DNA of 64,000 nt from an uncultured Bacteroidales bacterium (GTDB taxonomy: Bacteria > Bacteroidota > Bacteroidia > Bacteroidales > UBA932), in assembly GCA_946405435.1 (NCBI GenBank), contig CAMJHF010000009.1:41188-105187 (forward strand), read 5' to 3'. The notes beneath the pieces were generated by a model, which saw only the letters and a list, made by a program, of their open reading frames with translations, had not been told where the DNA came from and ran no database searches. Below are positions 43,285 through 51,383 of this stretch, piece by piece (within the stretch, counting starts at the first letter, position 1; each line of letters starts with the position of its first letter). The position numbers and the translations under genes are program-made.

Positions 43285-44775
43285 TTACAATGTGACTCCT
43301 GATTTGAATATCGCTATCTCCCGGTAGCCGTTCTTCTCGTTGTTCACGCTCTCGCCGCTTGCTGCAGCCAGCACGGCTTCGATAAAGCGCGGCGCAACGG
43401 ATGACATTGGTTCGTCCTGGGCCAGTACTCCGGCGTTGAAATCAATCCAGCGGGGCTTTGCCTCGAACAGGGGAGTGTTGGTGCTTATCTTCATGGTGGG
43501 CACGAAGCTTCCGAAAGGAGTTCCACGGCCGGTGGTGAAGAGCACGATCTGGCAGCCTGAGGCAGCGAGGGCGGTGCTGGCGACCAGGTCGTTCCCGGGG
43601 GCGGACAGGAGGTTCAATCCTTTTACTTTCAGGCATTCGCCGTATTTGAGAACGCCGCGCACGATGCTCTTGCCGCACTTCTGGGTGCAGCCGAGGCTCT
43701 TTTCTTCCAGCGTGCTGATGCCGCCGGCCTTGTTGCCCGGCGATGGATTCTCGTATACGGGCATGCCTTGCTTGATGAAGTAGTCTTTGAAATCGTTTAT
43801 GAGCGATACTGTCTTGTCAAATGTCTCCTTGTCCTGGCAGCGGTTCATGAGGATGGTCTCGGCGCCGAACATTTCGGGCACTTCGGTCAGGACAGTCGTG
43901 CCGCCCTGGGCCACGATCCAGTCGGAGAAGACGCCCAGCAGGGGATTTGCGGTGATGCCGCTCAGACCGTCGGAGCCGCCGCACTTTAGCCCTACGCGAA
44001 GTTCGCTCACGGGCACGTCCTCACGTTTGTCCTGAGAGCACACAGCGTAAATCTCGCGAAGCTGCTGAAGGCCGTATTCCACTTCGTCGCTGACTTTCTG
44101 CGTCGCGAACATGCGTACCCGGCTTTCATCCACGGGGCCTACCAGCTCGCGGAATGCGTCCAGCTGGTTGTTTTCGCAGCCAAGGCTCACCACCAGCACA
44201 CCTCCGGCATTGGGATGATGCACCATGTCGGCGAGTACGGTGCGGGTGTTTTCGTGGTCGCCGCCGAGCTGTGAACAGCCGTAGTTGTGGGGGAAGGCCA
44301 CTATGGCGTCAACGGAAGATTCTTCGCTGCGCTCAGAATGACAGAGCTCGGCCTTGAAACGGGAGACGATCTCTTCGCAGATGCCGTTGACGCAGCCGAC
44401 GGTGGGAATTACCCAGATCTGGTTGCGAATGCCCACCTGGCCGTCCGCTCTTCTGAAACCCTTGAAAGTGCGTTTCAGGGAGGCTTCGGGTATCTCCACA
44501 AGGGCGGGGGAGTAGCTGTACTCCAGAAGTCCTTCCAGATTTGTCTTGATGCAGCTGTGGTCCACCATGGTTCCCGCTGCAGCTGGCCGTGTGACGTGAC
44601 CTATGGGGAAGCCGTATTTGATGACATTCTCGCCCTCGGCAAGATTGTGCAGTACAATCTTATGCCCGCGGGGTATATCAGTAGAGAGGGTAATGCCCTC
44701 CACCACCTCGCCTGCCTGCAGGTCCTGGAGCGCCACTGCCACGTTGTCGGCCGGATTGATCTTGATATATCTCAT
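43285..44775 (-). CDS. uxaA: Altronate dehydratase, with an in-frame repeat insertion
   Basis: A 496-aa enzyme that dehydrates D-altronate to KDG. The N-terminal SAF domain (about 1-95) is followed by the catalytic part with VGCVNGICEEIV, FPHNYGCSQLGGDHENT, LKCGGSDGLSGITANP and the late SAPGNDLVASTALAASGCQ. Between the FKAEL and VDAIVAF segments is an unusual CHSERSEES stretch (about residues 145-153) coded by a dispersed repeat. It lies on a probable surface loop, and the flanking active-site motifs are intact, so the enzyme may still work. It overlaps uxaC by 1 bp. Confidence 0.92.
   Translation of the reverse strand: MRYIKINPADNVAVALQDLQAGEVVEGITLSTDIPRGHKIVLHNLAEGENVIKYGFPIGHVTRPAAAGTMVDHSCIKTNLEGLLEYSYSPALVEIPEASLKRTFKGFRRADGQVGIRNQIWVIPTVGCVNGICEEIVSRFKAELCHSERSEESSVDAIVAFPHNYGCSQLGGDHENTRTVLADMVHHPNAGGVLVVSLGCENNQLDAFRELVGPVDESRVRMFATQKVSDEVEYGLQQLREIYAVCSQDKREDVPVSELRVGLKCGGSDGLSGITANPLLGVFSDWIVAQGGTTVLTEVPEMFGAETILMNRCQDKETFDKTVSLINDFKDYFIKQGMPVYENPSPGNKAGGISTLEEKSLGCTQKCGKSIVRGVLKYGECLKVKGLNLLSAPGNDLVASTALAASGCQIVLFTTGRGTPFGSFVPTMKISTNTPLFEAKPRWIDFNAGVLAQDEPMSSVAPRFIEAVLAAASGESVNNEKNGYREIAIFKSGVTL
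44317..44343 (-). repeat. Dispersed repeat unit coding HSERSEES inside uxaA
   Basis: On the coding strand this reads TGTCATTCTGAGCGCAGCGA then AGAATCT. I recognise it as a short palindromic repeat found in many bacterial genomes, whose translation HSERSEES is a known oddity. ATTCT and AGAAT form the outer inverted arms. No second copy was seen in this window. Confidence 0.7.
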
Positions 44776-46190
44776 CAGAAGTTAAAATAATTCTTGGCGT
44801 TGTTGTAGCTGATGTCTTCGACCATCTTGCCGATGAAGCCGATTTCGGAGGCGGGGAGTTTGCCCTGCTCGATGTCGTTGCCGAGTACGTCGCAGAGTAT
44901 GCGGCGGAAGTACTCGTGGCGGGGATAACTGATGAACGAGCGGCTGTCGGTGAGCATGCCTACGAAGCGGCTGAAGAGCCCCAGGACGCTGAGGGCGTCC
45001 ATCTGGCGGCGCATGCCGACCTCCTGGTCCAGGAACCACCAGCCGGAGCCGAACTGCATCTTGCCGGGAACCGTGCCGTCGTTGAAAGTATAGAGCATGG
45101 TCATCATGACCTCGTTGTCCTTGGGATTGAGGCAGTAGAGGATGGTCTTTGCAAGTTTGTCCTCGCTGGCGAGCCTGTCGAAGAAGCGGTGGCCGGCGGC
45201 GGCGATTTCCTGGTCGTGGATGGCGTCGAATCCTGTGTCGGGACCCACCTTGGCGAACATTGCGCTGTTGTTGTTGCGGATGGCGCCGATGTGGAACTGC
45301 TGGGCCCAGCCGGCCTCGGCGTCCATGACAGCCTGGTCGTGGAGGAAAGCGCTGCGGAACTTCTCGAGCTCCTTGGGTCCGGGGGCTATGCCCATGAGCA
45401 CCTTTTTGAATATCAGTTCGATTTCCAGTTCCTTGTAGTCGCAGGCGTAGAAATTCTCCAGCCCGTGGTCCGAGAGCTTGCAGCCGTTGGCGGCAAAGTA
45501 GTCGTGGCGCTTCTGGAGGGCTTCCTGCAGGTCGGCGTAGGAGTCGATTTCCATGCCGGCGGCCTCGCCGAGCTGCTTGATGTACGCCTTATATGCAGCG
45601 GGATTCTCTATGGCCATGGCCTTGTCGGGACGCCATGCGGGAATTACCTTGGTGCCGAAGGGCTCGGCGGCTATCTTCTTATGCCAGCGGAGGTCATCGG
45701 CGGGGTCGTCGGTGGTGCAGACAGTCTCTACGTTGAACCTGCGGATAAGGGCCTGGCCGCGGAACTCCGGGGTGGCGAGCTTGGCGTTGCACTCTTCGAA
45801 AATCTCGCGGGCGGTGGCGGGGCAGAGGAGCTTGTCGATTCCGAATACCCGGCTGAGCTCCAGGTGCGTCCAGTGATACAGAGGGTTGCGCATGGTGTAA
45901 GGCACTGTCTCCGCCCACTTCTTGAAGGTCTCCCAGGAGTCGTACTTGCCTCCGGTGAGGTAGTCCTCGCTCACGCCGTTGGCCCTCATGGCGCGCCATT
46001 TATAGTGGTCGCCGTAGTGGCCGTCCACGAGCCACAGCTGGGTGATGTCGCGGAACTGGATGTTCTCCGCTATCTGCTGCGGCACGAGGTGGCAGTGGTA
46101 ATCGATGATGGGCATTTTCTCCGCGTGCTCATGGTAGAGTTTGCGGGCGGTCTCCGTCTGGAGCATGAAGTCTGGGTTGATATAGCTCAT
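44775..46190 (-). CDS. uxaC: Glucuronate/galacturonate isomerase
   Basis: A 471-aa amidohydrolase-like isomerase that converts D-galacturonate to D-tagaturonate, and glucuronate to fructuronate. Motifs are PIIDYHCHLVPQQIAENI near the N-terminus with the metal-binding HxH, CTTDDPADDLRWH, and the late GSGWWFLDQEVGMRRQMD. Length is normal. It is the entry step of the saturated uronate branch. A stable hairpin separates it from the SusE-position gene upstream. Confidence 0.96.
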   Translation of the reverse strand: MSYINPDFMLQTETARKLYHEHAEKMPIIDYHCHLVPQQIAENIQFRDITQLWLVDGHYGDHYKWRAMRANGVSEDYLTGGKYDSWETFKKWAETVPYTMRNPLYHWTHLELSRVFGIDKLLCPATAREIFEECNAKLATPEFRGQALIRRFNVETVCTTDDPADDLRWHKKIAAEPFGTKVIPAWRPDKAMAIENPAAYKAYIKQLGEAAGMEIDSYADLQEALQKRHDYFAANGCKLSDHGLENFYACDYKELEIELIFKKVLMGIAPGPKELEKFRSAFLHDQAVMDAEAGWAQQFHIGAIRNNNSAMFAKVGPDTGFDAIHDQEIAAAGHRFFDRLASEDKLAKTILYCLNPKDNEVMMTMLYTFNDGTVPGKMQFGSGWWFLDQEVGMRRQMDALSVLGLFSRFVGMLTDSRSFISYPRHEYFRRILCDVLGNDIEQGKLPASEIGFIGKMVEDISYNNAKNYFNF

Positions 46191-46216
46191 TTTATTTGTG
46201 TTTTTAGATTTTGGGA

Positions 46217-46244
46217 GGGAACCGGGCGGTCAGGCCCGATTCCC
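46217..46244 (-). other. Strong intercistronic hairpin between SusE-position gene and uxaC
   Basis: On the minus strand, GGGAATCGGGC and GCCCGGTTCCC form an 11-bp stem with one G-U pair and a 6-nt loop. No T-tract follows, so it is unlikely to be a full terminator. It may stabilise the upstream susCD mRNA after processing. Confidence 0.65.
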
Positions 46245-46252
46245 CAATAAGA

Positions 46253-49200
46253 TTATTGGTTGGTGTAGCTGATCTGGTAGAAACGGAGGCCGTTGCCAGT
46301 GGTGGTGATCGTCACTTCACCTGCCTTGATGCTGAATTCCAGCACCTGCGCGGAGGTTGAAGGGTATCCGCCGGGAAGGCTCTGCACGTCGTCGCCAACG
46401 CTTACCTGCACCATGCGGGTGAGGTCCTCGCTGCTGCCGGTGTTGGATGCAGTGATCTTGAGCGTACCATTGTCAGGGGCCGTGAACCTGAAGCAGCGGT
46501 CGACGCCGCCCTCCTTGTTGACTCCTGCGCCACCGAACTGGATATAGTTGCTTCCGTATTTGGACTTGGTCTTGGAATAGAACTGAAGTCCGTCGTAGGT
46601 TCTGTCTATGTCGGTAATATCGGTACCGGACGCTCCAAGCCTGCCCAGTTCGAGCTGCCACTCTTCAGAACTGAAGTTCCAGTCATATTCGACCGGGGTC
46701 TTGCCGCCGGATGATTCCATATAGGTGAACTCTATCTTATAAAAACGGAGTCCGTTGCTTGCACTGGAAACGTAAACCTCTCCGGCAGGGACCTCAAACT
46801 CTATGGCCTGGGCGCCTGTGGAGGGGTATCCTCCGGCAAGCTGCTGCACGTTGTCGCCGACCTTTACATAGACCATGCGGGTAAGGTCCTCGGAACTGCC
46901 GGTATTGGAGGCAGTGACCTTGAGGGTTCCGCCGGCAGGAGCAGTAAACGAGAAGTAACGGTCCAGTTCTCCGGAGGTCTTGTTAAGGCCTGCGCCGCCG
47001 AACTGCATGTAGTTGGAGCCATACTTAGACTTGCTTCCCGAGATGAAGGTAAGGCCGTCGTAGGTAAGGTTCCAGCCTGTGATATCGGTGCCGGAGGCTC
47101 CGACCTTGGCGAATTCAGCCTGCCATTCTGTTGTGCTGAAGTCCCAGGTGAGGGTCTTCTCCACCTGTTCCGGCTCGTCGCCGCCGGCTGCGAGCACTGC
47201 AAATGCTGCTATGCCGGCCTCGGATTCGGTGTTGTAGATATCGGATTCGGCGGGATTGGCAACGACGGACACGGTGTAGCTGCCTGCCTCCAGGGCCGCC
47301 GCGGTCTCGGCGTCAATGACGAACGATGTCTCTTCCGTGGTGGTCTTTGCCCTGTTGAAGGTAACTGTATAGTTTGCGGCGTTGGGAACAGCCTCCCATC
47401 TTACCACAATCTCGGTGGCGTCGCCCTTAGTAATGGACTCTACGGAGATTTCGGGCTTGGGAGCCTCGAGGGATGTGTTCACGCCTGCGGTGTCGGGGGA
47501 CCATGCAAGTGCGCTGATCTTTGCGACACCGGTGACGTACAGATATACCAGAGTCTCTCCGCTTATGCGGTCAAGGACTATCTTCTGCAGGGAACCGTCG
47601 CTCTTTGCCACTGCTCCGCCCTTGATGGATGCTGCTGCTCCGTCAACGTCACCTGTGGCCACGACTACCTGGCTGCCCAGGGCGTCGGGATCCTCCACTT
47701 TGATGATGACTGAACCGGGAGCGTTAACCTTGAAAGCGATGTAGCCGTCGGTAGGTACGCCCTTCCTGCTCTTGGCGGAAGCTGCGTTGAAGGTGATGGC
47801 TCCGTCGAGGTTCATGGGACATGCCTCCGATGCAACCAGGAGCAGACCGTCGCGTACCTTCGATTTGGTGAGGTCGCCTGCGAAGAGGGTGGCGTCGGTC
47901 AGATTCCAGGTATGAGGGGCCTCGGTAAGTCCGAGGGTGAGGTCCTCGATGGGCTCCACATAGGCGTTGAGCCATTTGGCGGCACCTACCTTCTTGTCCT
48001 GCAGTTCCTCGTTGGCAAGGTTGAAGAAGTTGCCCTTTGAGTTGAAGCAAGGGTCGGCGGCCAGAGCCTTGGCGCTTATCTGGGCTGCGGTGAAATTCTT
48101 GGACTCGCCGAAGAACTTCTCGCCCACGTTGTAATAGTAGTTGTCCGCAGCGATGATGTCGGAAGGAACGTTGTCGACATTGTTGGTGGTGGCGAGGACG
48201 GCCTTCTCTCCGGTCTGGAACATGAAGAGGTTCTTGTTGATGGTGAACTTCTTCCAGGGGGCGCGGATGTAGAAGATGCCCTTGTCGTTGACAGCGATGT
48301 TCTTGACAGTGTTGTTCTCGAAGACCATCTCTTCCAGCGACGTACTCTTGTCGTCGATACGGAAGAAGGACCGGAAGCCGTCGAATACGGTGTTGTTGCG
48401 GAAGGTGATCTTGCCGATGGCCGAGGCGTTGCGGACGTCGAAGCCGTCGCCGCCGGACCCGAGGATGCCATGGATGTCGCAGCCTTCGATCAAGAATTCT
48501 CCGAGATCGAGCTGGTCGCCGGAGTTGTCGTAGTAGATTCCGGCGTTGTAGCCTGCAATCACGCAGTTGACGATGCTGATCTTGCTGATCTGCATGGCTC
48601 CGCCCTTGTGGTTGATGATGCGGTCGCGGCCGGTACCGTCAAAGTTGATGTTCTCGAAGTGGAGGTCGCCGGTGAACCCTGCGTCAAGGACAACGTCCGT
48701 GCTGACCACGGGAGCGTTGCCGGAGGCATCGGGCTCGCCGAGCATGCGGAATCCCTTGGCGGGAGTGACGCTGCCGACCGAATAGGGAGAACCTTCCGCG
48801 CCTACGTACACGTCGTCACCGGCGGTCATGGCAGCCTTGAGGGCGTCGGAAGTGGTGACTTTGGTCAGTGTTCCGGGAGCGGGGCTCGTCCATACGGTCA
48901 GGGCTCCGCGGCTGGCGCTCTTGAAGTAAAGGGTGATGTTGTACTCGGTAGAAGGCTGAAGGCCTGTGACAGTGGCTGCTGCCGCTGATTTGACTGCCTC
49001 GTTGTCCTCTATGTCGAGGGTAACGGTCTTGCCGCCGGAGACAGGCTTGGCCTCGATGTGGGAGACATCCATGTAGTCCGCCACTTCGCTGGACCAGCTC
49101 AGGGACACCGACTCGGATGTCTTGCCGGTGAGGGCCAGGTAGAGGTTGTCCTTGATGGCGTAGGTCTTGAATGTTTCGCCGTATTCCGCCAGATTTGAGT

Positions 49201-49537
49201 CATCCAGCTTGGATGAGATTCCCTGGACGGTGAAGGTGTATACGCCGTCGGCCTCGAGTTCTGTCACGAAGGGGACCTGACCGGGAGCCAGGGTGTCGTA
49301 GAGCACCCTCTGGCCTTCTTCGGTGAGGACTTCAAGGATATACTGTTCCGCATCCGAAGTCACATCCCACTTGAAAGTGGTCTGTACGCCGGAATTGGCG
49401 TCCACCTTGGCTGACAGGTTCATAGGCTCCAGACAGCGCTTGAGGGGCATTGTGGTGATCTCTTCGAACTCCTTGTTGACACAGGAGACTGCGACCAGAG
49501 CTGCCAGGCCCAGTATTGCGAATCTGAACTTATTCAT
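46253..49537 (-). CDS. SusE-position surface lipoprotein with DUF4957/DUF5123-like beta-helix
   Basis: A 1094-aa lipoprotein (lipobox AVSC). Domains in order: Ig/Fn3-like domains, about 30-215; a right-handed beta-helix like DUF4957/DUF5123, about 220-530 (HFENINFDGTGRDRIINHKG, IEGCDIHGILGSGGDGFDV); a first binding-like sandwich, about 535-690; an Fn3 domain, about 700-790; and two tandem sandwiches, 792-940 and 945-1094, that are clearly similar to each other (SKYGSNYMQFGGAGLN against SKYGSNYIQFGGAGVN). Its place after susC and susD suggests a surface pectin-binding protein. It overlaps susD by 8 bp. Confidence 0.85.
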   Translation of the reverse strand: MNKFRFAILGLAALVAVSCVNKEFEEITTMPLKRCLEPMNLSAKVDANSGVQTTFKWDVTSDAEQYILEVLTEEGQRVLYDTLAPGQVPFVTELEADGVYTFTVQGISSKLDDSNLAEYGETFKTYAIKDNLYLALTGKTSESVSLSWSSEVADYMDVSHIEAKPVSGGKTVTLDIEDNEAVKSAAAATVTGLQPSTEYNITLYFKSASRGALTVWTSPAPGTLTKVTTSDALKAAMTAGDDVYVGAEGSPYSVGSVTPAKGFRMLGEPDASGNAPVVSTDVVLDAGFTGDLHFENINFDGTGRDRIINHKGGAMQISKISIVNCVIAGYNAGIYYDNSGDQLDLGEFLIEGCDIHGILGSGGDGFDVRNASAIGKITFRNNTVFDGFRSFFRIDDKSTSLEEMVFENNTVKNIAVNDKGIFYIRAPWKKFTINKNLFMFQTGEKAVLATTNNVDNVPSDIIAADNYYYNVGEKFFGESKNFTAAQISAKALAADPCFNSKGNFFNLANEELQDKKVGAAKWLNAYVEPIEDLTLGLTEAPHTWNLTDATLFAGDLTKSKVRDGLLLVASEACPMNLDGAITFNAASAKSRKGVPTDGYIAFKVNAPGSVIIKVEDPDALGSQVVVATGDVDGAAASIKGGAVAKSDGSLQKIVLDRISGETLVYLYVTGVAKISALAWSPDTAGVNTSLEAPKPEISVESITKGDATEIVVRWEAVPNAANYTVTFNRAKTTTEETSFVIDAETAAALEAGSYTVSVVANPAESDIYNTESEAGIAAFAVLAAGGDEPEQVEKTLTWDFSTTEWQAEFAKVGASGTDITGWNLTYDGLTFISGSKSKYGSNYMQFGGAGLNKTSGELDRYFSFTAPAGGTLKVTASNTGSSEDLTRMVYVKVGDNVQQLAGGYPSTGAQAIEFEVPAGEVYVSSASNGLRFYKIEFTYMESSGGKTPVEYDWNFSSEEWQLELGRLGASGTDITDIDRTYDGLQFYSKTKSKYGSNYIQFGGAGVNKEGGVDRCFRFTAPDNGTLKITASNTGSSEDLTRMVQVSVGDDVQSLPGGYPSTSAQVLEFSIKAGEVTITTTGNGLRFYQISYTNQ

Positions 49538-51371
49538 AATAGTAGTCGTTTACAAGATATTTCTGACTGCTTGATATCTGGGTGGCGAAGATGGGCCAGT
49601 ACATGTACCATTCCATCTGGTCCCCGTTGGAGTAAATGCCGTCTATGCGGCCGTCGTAGAGTCCGGTGTCTTTGCCTTTGTTGTCAACAACTTTGGAGAA
49701 GTAGCTGCCGTCCTTTTCCCAGGCTCCTGCGGGGCGGGTTGTCTCACCCACCTTGAATCCGTAGATCTTGAGCGTCTGGGTGTCCTCGTCGTACTGATGG
49801 TAAACATCGTCGCCAAGGCCGGCATACTCGCCGGTGTGGTCACGAAGGGCCCTGAGTTCGGTCTTTGCCTCGTCGAGCTTGGTCTTGAGGAGGTTCCAGC
49901 GGATGAGGTCGGCCTTGCGGAGCATCTCGCCGCAGAACTCGAATGCACGCTCGTCAACTATGGCGTTGAAGAATGCATCCTTGCCGGACAGGCCGTTGAC
50001 ATAGGCCTCGGCTGCATCTACGTCGCCTCCGAATGCGCGGCTGCGGACCTGGAGGAACCAGTTCCTTGCGTCAGAGGTGGGGCCGTTGAGCTCGTTCTCA
50101 ATTTCGGCTGCCATGAGAAGGATGTCGGAATAGCGCATCACAACCGGCTTCACGCCGTCGTCGGCGTTGCTGGCAGGATTCTTGGCCCAGTCAAAACGGT
50201 ATTTGCCGAAGTACCAGCTGGCAATGCCTGCGGGCACCAGTTCGTCGGTTTCGCCGTCCCATTTGTAATTGACGCAGGTGATGTCGCGGCGGATGTCTTT
50301 CTCGTCGAACTTCCACCAGAAGTAAGGAACGGGGCCGGTCGAGCCGCCACGCGATCCTGTGTAGGTGTTGTAGCGAGACCCCGCCTCGACGCGCACTGCG
50401 TAATAGTTGTTCCACTGTCCGCGGTTCTCGCCGAAGGGAATGACATACAGGGTTTCACCGTCGAAAGAGAGGTTCTCCTTGGCGTTCATGCGCTTCCAGT
50501 ATGCCTCGTAGCTAGGGTCAAGGCTGCATCCGCCATTGGCGATAGCATCTTTCAGATAACCCAGGGCCTTGGGATACAGGACGCTCTTCTGGAGCTCGGG
50601 ATCGCTGGAGAGGCGTATGCTGCCAAGGTCGTGCGTGCCGACCTGTCCCTCGTCGGGACGCAGGGCGTAGCCGGAAGCCATGAGGGCGATACGGGCGTAC
50701 AGACCTTCCGCGAATACCTTGTTGATGCGGTCAGTCCTCTGGGTGTTCGCCGTGGCGCCAGGGTAGGGCAGGTAGGCGAAAGCCTCTTCGAGGTCGGTGA
50801 GTATGTGCTTGAAAATCTCGTCGCGGCTGGACCTTGCGAGGTAAATTGTTTCGGAAGTCACCGGCTCGAAGCGGGCGGGTACATCTCCCCATGCCTTGCA
50901 GAGGTCGTAGTAAATCATGGCGCGAAGGGTAAGGGCCTCGCCAAGGAGGTAGGCCATGTCTGCGTTCTGCTCCACATTGCCGAACTTGCGCAGGCCTTCG
51001 ATTGCCAGGTTGGCACGTTCTATGGCCGTGTACATCAATGTGTAGCAGCCTTCGGCCTCGTTGAGCTGGGAGTTGCCCGGCAGGCAGTTGTATGTGCCTA
51101 TGTCGGACTTGGAGTCGCCGGGGGTGTAGGTGTTGTACCACTCAATGTCGGTGTTGTATCCGTACCAGGGCAGGAAACGGTTCCTGTAGGACTTGTCGAT
51201 GCCGAAGGTGTGGATGATACCGAAGATGGAACTCTCGGCGAGATTGTAGTTGGAGTACACGGTCTCCTCTTCAAACGATGAAGGAGACACGGGCTTGAGC
51301 AGATTGTCGCAGGAAGATGCAAGGGCAGCGGTTACTGCGACACAAAGGATAAGTTTGAATATCTTTTTCAT
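49530..51371 (-). CDS. SusD/RagB-family glycan-binding lipoprotein
   Basis: A 613-aa lipoprotein (lipobox ASSC, then DNLLKPVSPSSFEEE). The SusD fold is seen in helices of the TPR type (MAYLLGEALTLRAMIYYDLCKAWGDVP) and the C-terminal PVVMRYSDILLMAAEIENEL followed by FCGEMLRKADLIRWN. SusD lids close over the SusC barrel and bind oligosaccharides at the surface. The ATG at 51371 was preferred over a TTG four codons upstream because it starts MKKIFKLIL. The susC stop lies 12 bp upstream. Confidence 0.96.
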   Translation of the reverse strand: MKKIFKLILCVAVTAALASSCDNLLKPVSPSSFEEETVYSNYNLAESSIFGIIHTFGIDKSYRNRFLPWYGYNTDIEWYNTYTPGDSKSDIGTYNCLPGNSQLNEAEGCYTLMYTAIERANLAIEGLRKFGNVEQNADMAYLLGEALTLRAMIYYDLCKAWGDVPARFEPVTSETIYLARSSRDEIFKHILTDLEEAFAYLPYPGATANTQRTDRINKVFAEGLYARIALMASGYALRPDEGQVGTHDLGSIRLSSDPELQKSVLYPKALGYLKDAIANGGCSLDPSYEAYWKRMNAKENLSFDGETLYVIPFGENRGQWNNYYAVRVEAGSRYNTYTGSRGGSTGPVPYFWWKFDEKDIRRDITCVNYKWDGETDELVPAGIASWYFGKYRFDWAKNPASNADDGVKPVVMRYSDILLMAAEIENELNGPTSDARNWFLQVRSRAFGGDVDAAEAYVNGLSGKDAFFNAIVDERAFEFCGEMLRKADLIRWNLLKTKLDEAKTELRALRDHTGEYAGLGDDVYHQYDEDTQTLKIYGFKVGETTRPAGAWEKDGSYFSKVVDNKGKDTGLYDGRIDGIYSNGDQMEWYMYWPIFATQISSSQKYLVNDYYYE

Positions 51372-51383
51372 CTTCACAGGCAA

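Noticed and set aside
44916..46250. Plus-strand open frame of 444 codons opposite uxaC
   Set aside because: Mirror frame of uxaC; no motif or promoter.
49797..51281. Plus-strand open frame of 494 codons opposite susD
   Set aside because: Mirror frame of susD, whose own motifs are complete.
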